This document shows, piece after piece, positions 51,463 through 61,533 of a stretch of 64,000 nt of DNA; within the stretch, counting starts at the first letter, position 1, and each line of letters starts with the position of its first letter. Position numbers and translations under genes: made by a program. The notes under the pieces are model-generated. The model searched no databases. It saw only the letters and a list, made by a program, of their open reading frames with translations, and was not told where the DNA came from. This DNA is from Streptomyces albofaciens JCM 4342. Lineage in GTDB: Bacteria; Actinomycetota; Actinomycetes; Streptomycetales; Streptomycetaceae. The DNA lies in NCBI RefSeq assembly GCF_008634025.1, contig NZ_PDCM01000001.1, positions 1 through 64,000 on the forward strand, written 5' to 3'.

Positions 51463-52383
51463 ATGGCCGGCGACCTGGTCACCCTGCCTGGCCACATCCA
51501 GTACGGCGACCTGTTGCTCGGCCCCGGCACCGCCGTGCGCTGGAAGTCCCTCACAGGCTGGATCGATACGCCCGGCCTCGATTCGGGCACCGTTGCCCGC
51601 TCGGACGGGCACGGCGCCTATCCGGGGCCGCTGTATGCACAGCCGCGCACAATCACGGTGGATGGGCTGGTGATCCGTACGGCGCCTGGCGCAATGTCGG
51701 CCGCCGTACGGACCCTGTCCGCACACCTCGCACTCCGCGACGACGAACTGCCGCTCGTGATCCGCCTCGACGACGCTCCGCCGCTGATGTGCTGGGCCCG
51801 GTGCCTGCGCCGCTCCATCCCCGTCGACACCGGGTACCGCATCGGCGCGAGCATCGGCGGCGCGATCCAGTTCGAGGCCACCGACCCGCGCCTCTACTCC
51901 CTCACCGAGCAGCGCATCGAGACCCGCCTGCCCGCCCCCGAACCCGGTCTCGACTGGCACCTCGACCCGGGCCCCGAACACCTCGACTGGAACACGGTTC
52001 CCAGCCCCGAGGGCGTCGACTTCGGCGCCCCGGGCTCGACCGGTGCCCTGATCGCCGTCAACGAGGGGGACACCGACACACACCCCGTGATCGTCTTCCG
52101 GGGCCCGGTCGCCCGGCCGAGCCTGACGAATCTGCGCACGGGCGAGGCGGTCGAGTACGACATCGACCTCGCCCCCGACGACGTGCTGCACGTCGACACC
52201 AACGCCGGCACCGTCACCCTCAACGGCGGCGCCTCGCGCCTGCACACCGCGACCGCCCGCTCGGTCCCGGAGCAGGCATTCACCCTCGCCCCCGGTGTCG
52301 CACAGCTTGCGTTCCGGGCCGCGCCCGGATCATCCGACCCCCGCGCGAGCGTCACCGTGCGCTACCGCTCGGCCTACTGGTAA
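51463..52383 (+). CDS. Distal tail protein (Dit-like)
   Basis: 306 residues, identical to 12462-13382. Placed one base after the tape measure stop. Confidence 0.75.
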   Translation: MAGDLVTLPGHIQYGDLLLGPGTAVRWKSLTGWIDTPGLDSGTVARSDGHGAYPGPLYAQPRTITVDGLVIRTAPGAMSAAVRTLSAHLALRDDELPLVIRLDDAPPLMCWARCLRRSIPVDTGYRIGASIGGAIQFEATDPRLYSLTEQRIETRLPAPEPGLDWHLDPGPEHLDWNTVPSPEGVDFGAPGSTGALIAVNEGDTDTHPVIVFRGPVARPSLTNLRTGEAVEYDIDLAPDDVLHVDTNAGTVTLNGGASRLHTATARSVPEQAFTLAPGVAQLAFRAAPGSSDPRASVTVRYRSAYW

Positions 52384-52396
52384 GGAGAAACCGCCC

Positions 52397-53398
52397 GTGA
52401 CCGTGCGCGCCGCCTGGCTGCTGCCCCTTGGGCAGACCCGACAGGACACCCGCACCGCGCCCGTGGGGACCATGGCGCCGGAGGACGAAATGACCTCGCG
52501 CGCCGGTGTGATCGCCGGAGGGCAGCCGTTCGCCGCCGTCGGTGTGAGCGCCATGCAGGTGCAGATCGGTGTCGGCCGCGCCGTGGTGCAGGGCACCGCC
52601 GCGCAGGGCGCCTATCCGGTCGCCGTGACGGCCCCGGAGACGCTGACGGTCGCGGACGGCGACGCGCAGTACGGCCGTATCGACACCGTCGTGCTCCGCA
52701 TCCTCGACGGGCTGTACGACACCAGCGAGCAGACCCTCGCCACGGTCGAGATCATCCAGGGCGACCGCTCCGACACCCCCACGCCGCCGACCCTGCCGCC
52801 CGCCTGCCTCGCCTTGTGGGACATCACGGTTCCGGCGGGAACGTCCGCCGGCGTCGGCGGGATCAACTGGGCGTCTGCGCTGACCGACCGGCGCCGCTAC
52901 ACCGCGGCGTACGGCGGGATCATCCCCCGCGGCGGGCCCGCGTCCTACCCCGGGGCCTACGACGGGCAGTACCGTGACACGGGCACCGGACTGGAACGCT
53001 GGTCCGCCGCGGCGTCCGCGTGGCAGCCGTACCCGGCTGATACCGGCTGGATCGATCTCCCGCTGCCCACCGGCTATCAGCGGTTCTCCAGCAATGCGTA
53101 CCCCTTCCAGATCAGGAAGTGCGGCACGCAGGTCCACCTCCGCGGGCGCATCCTACGCACCGCCGGACTCATCCCCGCCGACGGGCAACCCCTACCGGGC
53201 CTGACCCTGCCCCAGACGTACTGGCCCACGCAGTCCCCCACCTCGTACGCCGAGGTGTCGTTCGGATGCGAGGTCAGTGCGACCTCTCCGGCCGGCACCG
53301 TCCGCGGCGAGATCAGCGGCCGAGGCAAGATCACCGCCGCTTTCCAGCGTGCAACCAGTTCTTGGCTGGCGTTCGGCTGCTCCTGGTGGACCGACTGA
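52397..53398 (+). CDS. Minor tail / baseplate protein
   Basis: 333 residues, identical to 13396-14397. Two-part layout with a possible receptor-contacting C-terminus. Confidence 0.65.
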   Translation: MTVRAAWLLPLGQTRQDTRTAPVGTMAPEDEMTSRAGVIAGGQPFAAVGVSAMQVQIGVGRAVVQGTAAQGAYPVAVTAPETLTVADGDAQYGRIDTVVLRILDGLYDTSEQTLATVEIIQGDRSDTPTPPTLPPACLALWDITVPAGTSAGVGGINWASALTDRRRYTAAYGGIIPRGGPASYPGAYDGQYRDTGTGLERWSAAASAWQPYPADTGWIDLPLPTGYQRFSSNAYPFQIRKCGTQVHLRGRILRTAGLIPADGQPLPGLTLPQTYWPTQSPTSYAEVSFGCEVSATSPAGTVRGEISGRGKITAAFQRATSSWLAFGCSWWTD

Positions 53399-53413
53399 CC
53401 CATGTGACAGGGG

Positions 53414-54520
53414 GTGGCCGTGTCCGCCCCCATGTATCGGGCCCTGTTCTGCGACCTGCGCACCGACCAGATCATCGACGCCCTGCCCATACAGGGCGTG
53501 TCCCTTGATGACTGGATCGGCAAGAGCGGGTCGCTCGGCGCCACCATCCCCATACCTAACGCCGCTCTTGCGGGCCGTGTGCGGCGCGCGGTGACGCCCG
53601 GCCGTACGGCCGTGTGGGTCGAGCGGGGCCGCGAGATCTGGTGGGGCGGCATCCTGTGGACCGCCAACGTGTCCAGCAGCAACCGCGGGTTTCTGTCCAT
53701 GCAGATTCAGGCCGCCACGTGGGATTCGTACCTCGATCACCGGCTGCTGTACGACACGATGACCGCGGCCGGGGTCGATCAGTTCGACATCGCGCGGCAG
53801 CTGGTCGACTACGCGCAGCAGGCCGCCGGCGGAGACATCGGCATTGAGTACGACACGCACACCTCCGGGATGCTGCGCGACCGCACGTACAGCCGGTACG
53901 ACCTGCCCACGATCCGCGATCTGCTCGCCAAGCTGGGCGCGGTCGAGGGTGGGTTTGAGTGGCGCATCGCGTCGTACCGCGATCCGGAGTCCGGCCGGCG
54001 CGTCAAGCGCCTGCGGTTGGGGGCCCCGACGCTGCGCAGTGGTACGGCCGACATCGTCCTCGACCACCCGGGCCCGGTTCTGACCTACTCGTGGCCGGTG
54101 GACGCGACCGGGCAGGCGAACGTCTGGCAGTCGCGCGGCGCGTCCGACAACAGCAACCAGGCCGTCGACTCCGTACCCATGCTGTCGCAGCTCCTGGTCG
54201 CCGAGGATGACATCGCGGCCGGCTGGCCGCGGCTGGACGGGAGCAGCGATCACTCGACCGTCGAGCAGCAGGCCACGCTCGACGCGCACGCCCGTGCGGA
54301 CTGGGCCGCCGCCCGCCGACCGCTCACCATTCCTGAGATCACCGTGCGCGTGACCGACGCGATTTCGCCCGCACTGCTCGGCGCCGCTGTGAGGTTGCGC
54401 ATCCGCGATCTGTGGTTCCCCGACGGGCTCGACGCGCGGTACCGCGTCGTCGGCATCGCGATCACTCCGCCCTCCCGCGGCACCCCCGAGACCGCCAAGC
54501 TCTATCTGGAGACCGCCTGA
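53414..54520 (+). CDS. Baseplate hub / Gp37-like tail protein
   Basis: 368 residues, identical to 14413-15519. Confidence 0.6.
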   Translation: MAVSAPMYRALFCDLRTDQIIDALPIQGVSLDDWIGKSGSLGATIPIPNAALAGRVRRAVTPGRTAVWVERGREIWWGGILWTANVSSSNRGFLSMQIQAATWDSYLDHRLLYDTMTAAGVDQFDIARQLVDYAQQAAGGDIGIEYDTHTSGMLRDRTYSRYDLPTIRDLLAKLGAVEGGFEWRIASYRDPESGRRVKRLRLGAPTLRSGTADIVLDHPGPVLTYSWPVDATGQANVWQSRGASDNSNQAVDSVPMLSQLLVAEDDIAAGWPRLDGSSDHSTVEQQATLDAHARADWAAARRPLTIPEITVRVTDAISPALLGAAVRLRIRDLWFPDGLDARYRVVGIAITPPSRGTPETAKLYLETA

Positions 54521-55263
54521 TGGCTGCCATCCCCCTCGACCTGCTCGACCGCATTCGCAACCTCGAACGGCAGGTGCGGGAACTGTCCGGCCGAGCGCAG
54601 ACACGGCCCGCGCTGAACACGATCAACCACGGCACCGTGACGATCGGCGAGGGCGGACAACTGCGGGTCAAGGCCCCCAGTGGGCACACCACTTTCGGCA
54701 CCGGGCAGGGCCCGCGAGGAGACTGGTACGTGCTGCTGGCCCGCGAGGATGGCACCCCCGCCGTACAGGTCGGCAACAACAACTTCGACGGGGACGACAT
54801 CCGGCAAATGATCCGGCTGTGGTCGCGCGGCGGCGACGTGCTCGTGATGGACGACTACTACGCCGACGGCTACCTCGGCCGCCCGTGGGTGCCCATCCCC
54901 ATGTCCCCGGCCGCCCTGGTCACCGGGTCCGAATGGCGCACCACACACGCCGGGCGGTTCCAAGCCCAACACGCCGTACTCACCGCGTCCTGGTCGGTCT
55001 ACGCGCCGAGCGGCACGACCGCGGAGGCGCGCCTGATGATCAACCACGGTGGGGAGCTGTCGCAGCTCGGCGAGGCGATCACGTCCAGCGGCAAAGAAGT
55101 CTTCACCACCCAACGGTTCACCCCCAGCGATCACCGGCTGAAGCACACCGAGGCCGCCGGCCTTGTTCTTCAGGCTCGCCGCGCCAGCGGCACCGGGACC
55201 GGTGAGGCGTGGTGCCAAGGCATCTGGGGCGTGAACACCACCACCGCCAACGAAGCGAACTAG
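54520..55263 (+). CDS. Tail protein with N-terminal coiled coil
   Basis: 247 residues, identical to 15519-16262. Confidence 0.6.
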   Translation: MAAIPLDLLDRIRNLERQVRELSGRAQTRPALNTINHGTVTIGEGGQLRVKAPSGHTTFGTGQGPRGDWYVLLAREDGTPAVQVGNNNFDGDDIRQMIRLWSRGGDVLVMDDYYADGYLGRPWVPIPMSPAALVTGSEWRTTHAGRFQAQHAVLTASWSVYAPSGTTAEARLMINHGGELSQLGEAITSSGKEVFTTQRFTPSDHRLKHTEAAGLVLQARRASGTGTGEAWCQGIWGVNTTTANEAN

Positions 55264-55276
55264 GAGCGCCCTTTTC

Positions 55277-56728
55277 GTGCTGCCCGAGAACATCCCCGTC
55301 GTCACCGTGACCGGCCGTTTCCTCTCCCCCGACGGGCAACCCCTGTCCGGATCCGTCACCTTCCGCGCCCCCGGGCAGGTGACCTTTCCTGAGTCCGACG
55401 TGATCCTCGGCGGGCCGGTCGTGGCGACGCTCGACGCGCAGGGCCGCATCACCGCGCGCCTGCCCGCGACCGATGCCCCGCACATGGACCCGTCCGGCTG
55501 GTCGTACACCGTCGCCGAACAGCTCGCCGGAATCCCCAACGGCCGCAGCTATCAGGTCCTCTTGCCCGCGGAGACACCGCAGGTCGACCTCGCCGACATC
55601 GCGCCCACCGACCCCAGCAAGCCCAACTACGTCGCCGTACGCGGCAAGAGCGCCTACGAGGTGGCCCTCGCGAACGGCTTCTCCGGCACCGTCGCCGACT
55701 GGCTCGCTTCCCTGGTCGGACCGCGCGGGCCGGAGGGTGCGACCGGCCCACGCGGCGAACAGGGCCCCCGCGGCGACCGCGGCGAGCAGGGCCCGCCCGG
55801 AGCCGACGGAGCACCGGGCAAGGACGGCGCCCCCGGCGTCGTCCAGTCCGTCAACGGCCACCGCGCGGCCGAGGTCACCCTCGACGCCGCCGACGTGCAC
55901 GCCGTCCCGGACACCGCGCCGGGCGCACCGGGCGGCGTCGCGCAGCTCGACGCCGACGGACGCGTACCCGCCGCCCAGCTCCCCCCGATCACCGCGGGCG
56001 GCGTGATGTCCGTGAACGGCGACAAGGGGCCCGACGTGCAGCTCGACGCCGCGCGCGTCGGAGCGATCCCCGCCGCCGCGGCCGGCACTGCCGGAGGCGT
56101 CGCGACCCTCGACGGGGCCGGCGATGTGCCGACCGCGCAGCTGCCGCCGTACCTCGCCGGGACGTGGGGGCCGGCCGACTACGGCCTCGCCGCGTGGGCG
56201 TACGACCTCGCGCCGTCCTCCCCGACCCCGGGGGATGCGCCCTCGCAGGCCGGACGCCTGTACCTGGTCGGCGTGCCGCTCCGCCAGGCCGCCAAGATCA
56301 GCCGCGTTGCCTGCCACACCATGGGGTTCAACAAGCCCAGCAGCGGCGTCACAGCGGCGTACATGGGCATCTACGACACCGCCCTCAACCGGATAGCCAC
56401 TACCGCGAACCTAGCCTCGACGTGGGTCGAGGAACACCGCATCGGCGGATCGCTCACCCCCTACAACCTCACGGCCCCGGTGCAGCTCGACGCGGGCGGG
56501 TACTACGTCGCGATCCTGATCAAGGGCAGCGGCACCAGCGTGCCGTACCTCGCCGCCGCCAACTGGGCCCCCAGCACCGGCACCGTGTCCGGCCCGCGGC
56601 AGGTCACGACCAGCGGCGTCTACCGCTGGCTCCAGACCTCCAGCACCACCCTTACGAGCCTGCCCGCCACGCTCCGCCTCGCCGACATGGCCGAGGCGAA
56701 CACGTGCTACTGGGCCGCCCTCGGCTAA
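55277..56728 (+). CDS. Collagen-like tail fibre protein
   Basis: 483 residues, identical to 16276-17727: 13 Gly-X-Y triplets and two tandem ~50-residue repeats before the C-terminal head. Confidence 0.8.
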   Translation: MLPENIPVVTVTGRFLSPDGQPLSGSVTFRAPGQVTFPESDVILGGPVVATLDAQGRITARLPATDAPHMDPSGWSYTVAEQLAGIPNGRSYQVLLPAETPQVDLADIAPTDPSKPNYVAVRGKSAYEVALANGFSGTVADWLASLVGPRGPEGATGPRGEQGPRGDRGEQGPPGADGAPGKDGAPGVVQSVNGHRAAEVTLDAADVHAVPDTAPGAPGGVAQLDADGRVPAAQLPPITAGGVMSVNGDKGPDVQLDAARVGAIPAAAAGTAGGVATLDGAGDVPTAQLPPYLAGTWGPADYGLAAWAYDLAPSSPTPGDAPSQAGRLYLVGVPLRQAAKISRVACHTMGFNKPSSGVTAAYMGIYDTALNRIATTANLASTWVEEHRIGGSLTPYNLTAPVQLDAGGYYVAILIKGSGTSVPYLAAANWAPSTGTVSGPRQVTTSGVYRWLQTSSTTLTSLPATLRLADMAEANTCYWAALG

Positions 56729-56753
56729 CCCCGCCCCGCTTCGCACCACCACG

Positions 56754-56778
56754 CCCCGGCGCACCGCGCCGGGGCTTT
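56754..56778 (+). terminator. Terminator after tail fibre gene
   Basis: Same 9-bp GC stem and CTTT as at 17753-17777. Confidence 0.7.
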
Positions 56779-56806
56779 CGTGTGCCCGCAGAAAGGTTTC
56801 CCCCTC

Positions 56807-57631
56807 TTGTCCTACGCACGTCGCGTCATCACTACCGCCCGCGCCGAGGTCGGCACCCATGAGGGCCGCTCCGGCGGGCGCTGGAACAACGTCCAGAAGT
56901 ACAGCCCTTCCGTACCAGGGCTGGAGTGGTCGCAGGGTCAGCCGTGGTGCTCGACCTTCGTTTCGTGGGTCTTCCGGCAGGCCGGATGCGCCCACCTTGC
57001 CCCGGTCACCGCGTCCTGTGCGGTCGGCGTCGACTGGTTCCGCCGCCGCGGTCGGTTCACCGAGTACCCCGTGATCGCCGGACCCGTGTACTTCGGGCCC
57101 GGCGGCGGTAGCCACGTCGGTATCTGCATCGCGTACACCGATTCGACGATCACCACCGTGGAAGCCAATACGAACGCGAACGGCAGCTCGGAAGGCGACG
57201 GGGTGTACCTGAAGTCCCGCCCGCGCAAGTCGAGTTACGTCTACGGGTACGGCATCCCGGACTACCCCGAGGGTGTCGTGCTGGCCGATCCGGCATGGAA
57301 GGGCCGCCGCGGCGTGACATTCTTCGGTCACCAGGCGTCCGCCGACGACCTGCCCGCCGGCAACGACCGTCCGGCCCCTACCGAGTACGAGCCGTTCCCG
57401 GGCGCCGACTGGTTCAAGCGGTCGCCCCGCTCCCCGATCGTGACCGCGATGGGCCGCCGCCTGGTCGAAGAAGGCTGCTCGGCGTACTCCGACGGGCCCG
57501 GCCCGCAGTGGACCAACGCTGATCGCGAGTCGTTCCGCAAGTGGCAGAAGCGCCTCGGCGACGCCCCGCAGTACTGCGACGGGTGGCCCGGCCGCCGTCA
57601 GTGGGACGCCCTAAAGGTCCCCAAGGTCTGA
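56807..57631 (+). CDS. Endolysin, CHAP domain plus C-terminal binding domain
   Basis: 274 residues, identical to 17806-18630. Cys48 and His103 form the visible catalytic pair. TTG start. Confidence 0.88.
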   Translation: MSYARRVITTARAEVGTHEGRSGGRWNNVQKYSPSVPGLEWSQGQPWCSTFVSWVFRQAGCAHLAPVTASCAVGVDWFRRRGRFTEYPVIAGPVYFGPGGGSHVGICIAYTDSTITTVEANTNANGSSEGDGVYLKSRPRKSSYVYGYGIPDYPEGVVLADPAWKGRRGVTFFGHQASADDLPAGNDRPAPTEYEPFPGADWFKRSPRSPIVTAMGRRLVEEGCSAYSDGPGPQWTNADRESFRKWQKRLGDAPQYCDGWPGRRQWDALKVPKV

Positions 57632-57699
57632 CCCTCACCCCACCCGTACAGGCCCGCGCCGCCGCGCGGGCCCGCCCACCTTCCCCGAGAGGACCCCTC

Positions 57700-57951
57700 T
57701 TGTCCCCCGAGAACAAGCGCACCACCCGCACGATCCTCCAGACGATCATTGCGTTCGCCCTGGCCCTGCCCGCAATCATCGACGCATCCGGCATCCCCGA
57801 CACGCTGCCGTGGGTGGCCGGCGCCCTCGCCGTCGCCGGTGGCCTCACGCGCGTGATGGCCCTGCCGCAGGTCGAGGCCCAGCTCGACCGCGTCGGCCTC
57901 GGCCTGGTCGACGACCAGGACCCGGCCCGTAAGGACGGGGGCGGCGTGTGA
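57700..57951 (+). CDS. Holin
   Basis: 83 residues, TTG start, two membrane segments; identical to 18699-18950. Confidence 0.75.
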   Translation: MSPENKRTTRTILQTIIAFALALPAIIDASGIPDTLPWVAGALAVAGGLTRVMALPQVEAQLDRVGLGLVDDQDPARKDGGGV

Positions 57952-58205
57952 CCGACCCCGACGCGCCCGCGGTCGCCCTCGAACTGGAACGGCTCCGCGG
58001 CACGATCGAGACGCGGTTCGCCCACGTCGACGGGGCTCTGTCCCTGCTCGTACAGCGGTCCGACCAGACCGACCGGGCCCTCGCCGACCTCGACAAGCGC
58101 CTCGACGCCGTCGAGGGCCGCCGGTGGCCCCTGCCCAGCATCGCTGCCCTGGTCGCCACCGTCAGCGTTCTGGTCACCCTGTGGCAGGCCACCGCCACCC
58201 GCTGA
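57948..58205 (+). CDS. Small coiled-coil membrane protein of the lysis cassette
   Basis: 85 residues, identical to 18947-19204: coiled coil then one C-terminal membrane helix. Confidence 0.65.
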   Translation: MTDPDAPAVALELERLRGTIETRFAHVDGALSLLVQRSDQTDRALADLDKRLDAVEGRRWPLPSIAALVATVSVLVTLWQATATR

Positions 58206-58369
58206 CTCCGCGCCCGAGCCGACGCGCGCAAGCGCCGCGCACGCGCTCCGCGAGCCGTCACGCCCGCGTACTGCACACCCACCCTTGCGAGGTATCCACA
58301 CGCGGCCCAGGCAACGTCAGCATCTAACGGAACACGCAAAGTGGCGTGGCTGACGGAAGGAGCGTGACC

Positions 58370-58501
58370 ATGCCGGACATTCACGAAGAGATCGAGTACG
58401 AGAAGCCCGAACTGGCGGAAGTTGGCGACTTCACAGAACTGACGCGCGGGTTCGTCGGTAACAGCTACGACAACTTCGGCGGGATGTTCCTGAACTTCTG
58501 A
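58370..58501 (+). CDS. Lasso peptide precursor (orphan, phage-borne)
   Basis: 43 residues, identical to 19369-19500. Leader motif YxxPxLxxxGxFxxxT, core of 17 residues with predicted Gly1-Asp8 ring. Its presence in both copies, without any difference, rules out a local sequencing artefact. Confidence 0.85.
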   Translation: MPDIHEEIEYEKPELAEVGDFTELTRGFVGNSYDNFGGMFLNF

Positions 58502-58510
58502 TCAACTTCA

Positions 58511-58551
58511 CGCCCCCGCTCCGGCCATGCGCCGGAGCGGGGGCGCTCTTT
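58511..58551 (+). terminator. Strong terminator of the lasso precursor gene
   Basis: 15-bp perfect stem, loop CATGC, then CTCTTT. Confidence 0.85.
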
Positions 58552-58569
58552 GCGTTCCCAGACATGCGG

Positions 58570-58600
58570 CGGGCCCGCCGACTTGTGGCCGGCGGGCCCG
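58570..58600. terminator. Bidirectional hairpin between convergent units
   Basis: 11-bp stem, as at 19569-19599. Confidence 0.5.
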
Positions 58601-58615
58601 TCAGAGGGGGTTTCA

Positions 58616-58966
58616 TCACCTCGCGGGTATGCCTGTTCGGCTACCGGCGAGGGGGGCACACTCGCTCCCCTCTCCGCCGCTGTCCACCCGCCGCCGCGTT
58701 GGGAAGGCATGGGACGAGCGGACGCGGTGGCGTGTGGGCGGCCGGTCCCGGCCGCGGCGTGGTTCGTCGTCCACGTCGATGAAGATCCGCACGGGTCCGT
58801 CGTACGCGCTGCAATGGCAGGTGTAGAGGTACCCGCGCCGATCAGGCGGCGGGGGCGTGACGCCGCGCAGTGGGGCCGGCCACGTTGCCCAGTGGATGAG
58901 CAGGACAGCCGCCGCGCAGCACACGCCGATGATGAACAGGCCCCAGACCAGGTGTGTGCCATTCAC
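58616..58966 (-). CDS. Small single-span membrane protein
   Basis: A 116-residue protein. GTG at 58966 overlaps the previous stop (GTGA), which decides the start. Membrane helix at residues 5-27, then a soluble, basic tail with CHCSAYDGPVRIFIDVDD. It stops just before the bidirectional hairpin. No family recognised. Third gene of the HATPase operon. Confidence 0.6.
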   Translation of the reverse strand: MNGTHLVWGLFIIGVCCAAAVLLIHWATWPAPLRGVTPPPPDRRGYLYTCHCSAYDGPVRIFIDVDDEPRRGRDRPPTRHRVRSSHAFPTRRRVDSGGEGSECAPLAGSRTGIPAR

Positions 58967-59172
58967 GGCCGTATCACCTGGTGCACCGACGGGTCGAAGA
59001 TGGTCTGTCCGAGCACTTCGGCGAGTTCTTGCAGCAGCTCGACCGCGCGCTCGACGCTTAACTCGGCGTGGTGCTGCATGTCGTTGATGTGGAGCCACAC
59101 CGGCCGCGGGTCGCCCTCCACATAGGTCACGTACACCGGCGGTTCTGCGACCGCCTCGGCAAGGCGCCTCAT
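58963..59172 (-). CDS. Small conserved-looking protein of the HATPase operon
   Basis: 69 residues, identical to 19961-20170; coupled at both ends by 4-base overlaps. Confidence 0.6.
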   Translation of the reverse strand: MRRLAEAVAEPPVYVTYVEGDPRPVWLHINDMQHHAELSVERAVELLQELAEVLGQTIFDPSVHQVIRP

Positions 59173-59615
59173 AAGGCAGCGTCCTTTCGGTCGATCGCGA
59201 ACCACACGCCCTTGCGTCGGCGTTCCTCGACATTGGGCTGGTAGACGCCCCAGCGCGACGCGAACGCGTCAACGAGCAGCAGGCCGCGCCCGGTTACGTC
59301 GTCGTGCAGGGGGCGCAGGCTGAGGAGTCGGCTACCGGGGGCGTCGTCCCACACGACCACGCGCACAGAGTTCGGATGCACGGCAACGTCGAGCCGTACG
59401 ACGGCCGTTCGGGTGTGCTGATACACATTCGTGACCAGCTCACTAACCAGCGCCTTTGCGTCGGCGGCGAGTTCGTCGGCGTCGGTCAGGGTCAGCAGGT
59501 CTTCCACCACGGTCCGGGCGATCCTGGGCGCGGTGTCTCCGCTGGGCAGATCGAACCGGAACGAGCGGTGCGCTTCGGGGGGTGCGGGCGGTGGTGCCGG
59601 GGGTGCGAGAGTCAT
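59169..59615 (-). CDS. HATPase_c (anti-sigma/RsbW-like) ATP-binding regulator
   Basis: 148 residues, identical to 20167-20613. Stand-alone GHKL fold with N, D and G boxes. Confidence 0.8.
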   Translation of the reverse strand: MTLAPPAPPPAPPEAHRSFRFDLPSGDTAPRIARTVVEDLLTLTDADELAADAKALVSELVTNVYQHTRTAVVRLDVAVHPNSVRVVVWDDAPGSRLLSLRPLHDDVTGRGLLLVDAFASRWGVYQPNVEERRRKGVWFAIDRKDAAL

Positions 59616-59752
59616 CACTACGTCTCCCAACGCGGTCTTACGCGCTGCGCGCCACCGTGGCCCTGCCGCTCCCCGGGGCACGTCTGAAGGCGTGCGCGAG
59701 CGACCGCACTGCGGGTTTACCGGCGTGCTGCGCGGTACTACCACGGACCATA

Positions 59753-59784
59753 GGGCCAAAAATGCCCCGGGACAATATTGGCCC
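59753..59784. promoter_or_regulatory. Inverted repeat between divergent HATPase and XRE genes
   Basis: GGGCCAA/TTGGCCC around an AT-rich centre, as at 20751-20782. Confidence 0.45.
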
Positions 59785-59855
59785 CCAGGTTGGTTCGCCC
59801 CGTGGACCAGGTGCACGATTACGCGGGACACTGTGGGCGAGCCGAAAGAGGTGCC

Positions 59856-60710
59856 ATGCCGCCAAGGGACAACCCGACCGCACGCCAAACGCGTCTTGGT
59901 GCCGAGCTGCGAAAGATGCGCGACCTCGCAGGCAAGACAGCCCGGGAGGCTGCTGGCCTCATCTCGACAGACCAAGCGAAGATCAGCCACATCGAAGCGG
60001 GCAGGGTCGGCATCAGCGAGGACCGCATCAGGCGGCTTGCCGTGCTCTACGCCTGCACCGACACCGCGCTCGTCGACGCGCTTTGCGCCATAGCGCGCGA
60101 GCATCGCGGCCAACACTGGTGGGACGAGTACCGCGGCATCCTGGCGCCCGGCTTCCTCGACATCGCCGAGTTGGAGCACCACGCCACGAGCCTCCGCTGC
60201 TTGCAGCCGGTGACCATCCCTGGCGTCCTACAGACCGAGAACTACGTACGCGCCCTGTTCGCCGGTGTACTGCCCGAACTGCCGGCTGACGAGGTCAACG
60301 CCCGCACCGAACACCGGATGCGCCGCCAGGTGATCTTCGCCCGCGAAACGCCGCCACCGTTTCAGACCATCGTGCATGAGGCTGCGTTGCGTATGCGCAT
60401 TGGTGGGCGCAAGGTAGCCAAGGAGCAGTTGGAACGACTGCTTGAGGTGTCCCACCGGCCAGAGATCACCCTGCGCGTGATTCCGTTTAGCAGCGATGAT
60501 TTCGTTGAGGTCACTCAGACGGTGATGTACGCCGGTGGCCCAGTCCCGCAGTTGGACACGATCCACCTCGACACCCCTTTCGGCGGTCGATTCTTGGATG
60601 CGGCCGCCGATCTGGACCGGTACCGCCTGTTGCTCGATACAGCCGAGCGTGCGTCACTTAACCCGGACGACTCGCGCAGTTTCATCCACCACATCGCAAG
60701 AGAACTGTGA
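59856..60710 (+). CDS. XRE-family regulator with DUF5753
   Basis: 284 residues, identical to 20854-21708. N-terminal HTH, DUF5753 with PGVLQTENYVRALF. Confidence 0.88.
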   Translation: MPPRDNPTARQTRLGAELRKMRDLAGKTAREAAGLISTDQAKISHIEAGRVGISEDRIRRLAVLYACTDTALVDALCAIAREHRGQHWWDEYRGILAPGFLDIAELEHHATSLRCLQPVTIPGVLQTENYVRALFAGVLPELPADEVNARTEHRMRRQVIFARETPPPFQTIVHEAALRMRIGGRKVAKEQLERLLEVSHRPEITLRVIPFSSDDFVEVTQTVMYAGGPVPQLDTIHLDTPFGGRFLDAAADLDRYRLLLDTAERASLNPDDSRSFIHHIAREL

Positions 60711-60922
60711 GAACACCGAGAATGGACTCGAAATTGATATGGCAGAAGTCTTCCTTTTCTGGTGGCGGGGGTGAGCAGTGCGTTGAGATCGCCGAGGCAA
60801 CCGGTTCGATCTTCCTCCGAGAGAGTGACGACCCGAACGTCATTGCGACCCTAACTCGGGACAACCTTGGCGCTCTCATCCGGCACGTCAAGTTGGGCGC
60901 CCTGGATCACCGCGCCCACTGA
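60707..60922 (+). CDS. DUF397 protein, partner of the XRE regulator
   Basis: 71 residues, identical to 21705-21920; four-base overlap with the XRE gene. Confidence 0.8.
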   Translation: MRTPRMDSKLIWQKSSFSGGGGEQCVEIAEATGSIFLRESDDPNVIATLTRDNLGALIRHVKLGALDHRAH

Positions 60923-61220
60923 ATCCCGCAAACGTCAAGGTAGGCAGCTCCTCGCCAGTCGGCGGGGAGCATTCATCATGAGTAGGGAAACAATTCTGCC
61001 CCGGAGCAGGGTTGTCCGACGAAGATAGTCGCGCTACGTTCGTCGTGCGTCGCCGTTCCGAGACCGCATCCCGCAATGCAGGGTTCGGCGTGCGTCTCTC
61101 AATGCCGCATGGCATGAGGGCCCGTGAAGGCCCCTTCCCTTTTGTCCTAGCAGGTTGGGGGAAGGGGCTACACGCATTGCAAGTCCTGGCACTGAACGAG
61201 CAGTGCATTAGGAGGACCCA

Positions 61221-61448
61221 ATGAGCGACAATCTGTACGAGAGGCAGGCCGTCGGCCCCTTCGCCGCCCTGTGTGGCGGCGGGGACGAGGGTGACGATTC
61301 GATGGAAAGCTGCATCACCGTATCCGAGCTGCACGGCGGCGGATACGCCCTCCGCGACTCCAAGCCCGAGGGCGCCGGCCGCGAACTGCGCATGAGCCGT
61401 GACGAAATCACCGCATTCGCTCGAAAGTGGATGGAGCAGCACGGCTAA
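61221..61448 (+). CDS. Second DUF397-like small protein
   Basis: 75 residues, identical to 22219-22446. AGGAGG ribosome binding site; RDSKPEG and AFARKW match DUF397. The 298-base gap before it holds the candidate promoter (61012-61040) and the pairing leader. Confidence 0.7.
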   Translation: MSDNLYERQAVGPFAALCGGGDEGDDSMESCITVSELHGGGYALRDSKPEGAGRELRMSRDEITAFARKWMEQHG

Positions 61449-61469
61449 CACCAGCCTCAACGCTCCCCG

Positions 61470-61500
61470 GGGGCACCCCCGAAAGTTTCGGGGGTGCCCC
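61470..61500 (+). terminator. Long perfect hairpin between DUF397-like and JmjC genes
   Basis: 15-bp stem, as at 22468-22498. Confidence 0.55.
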
Positions 61501-61533
61501 ACCTCGTCCGCACAGACGAGAAAGAGCAGGCCC

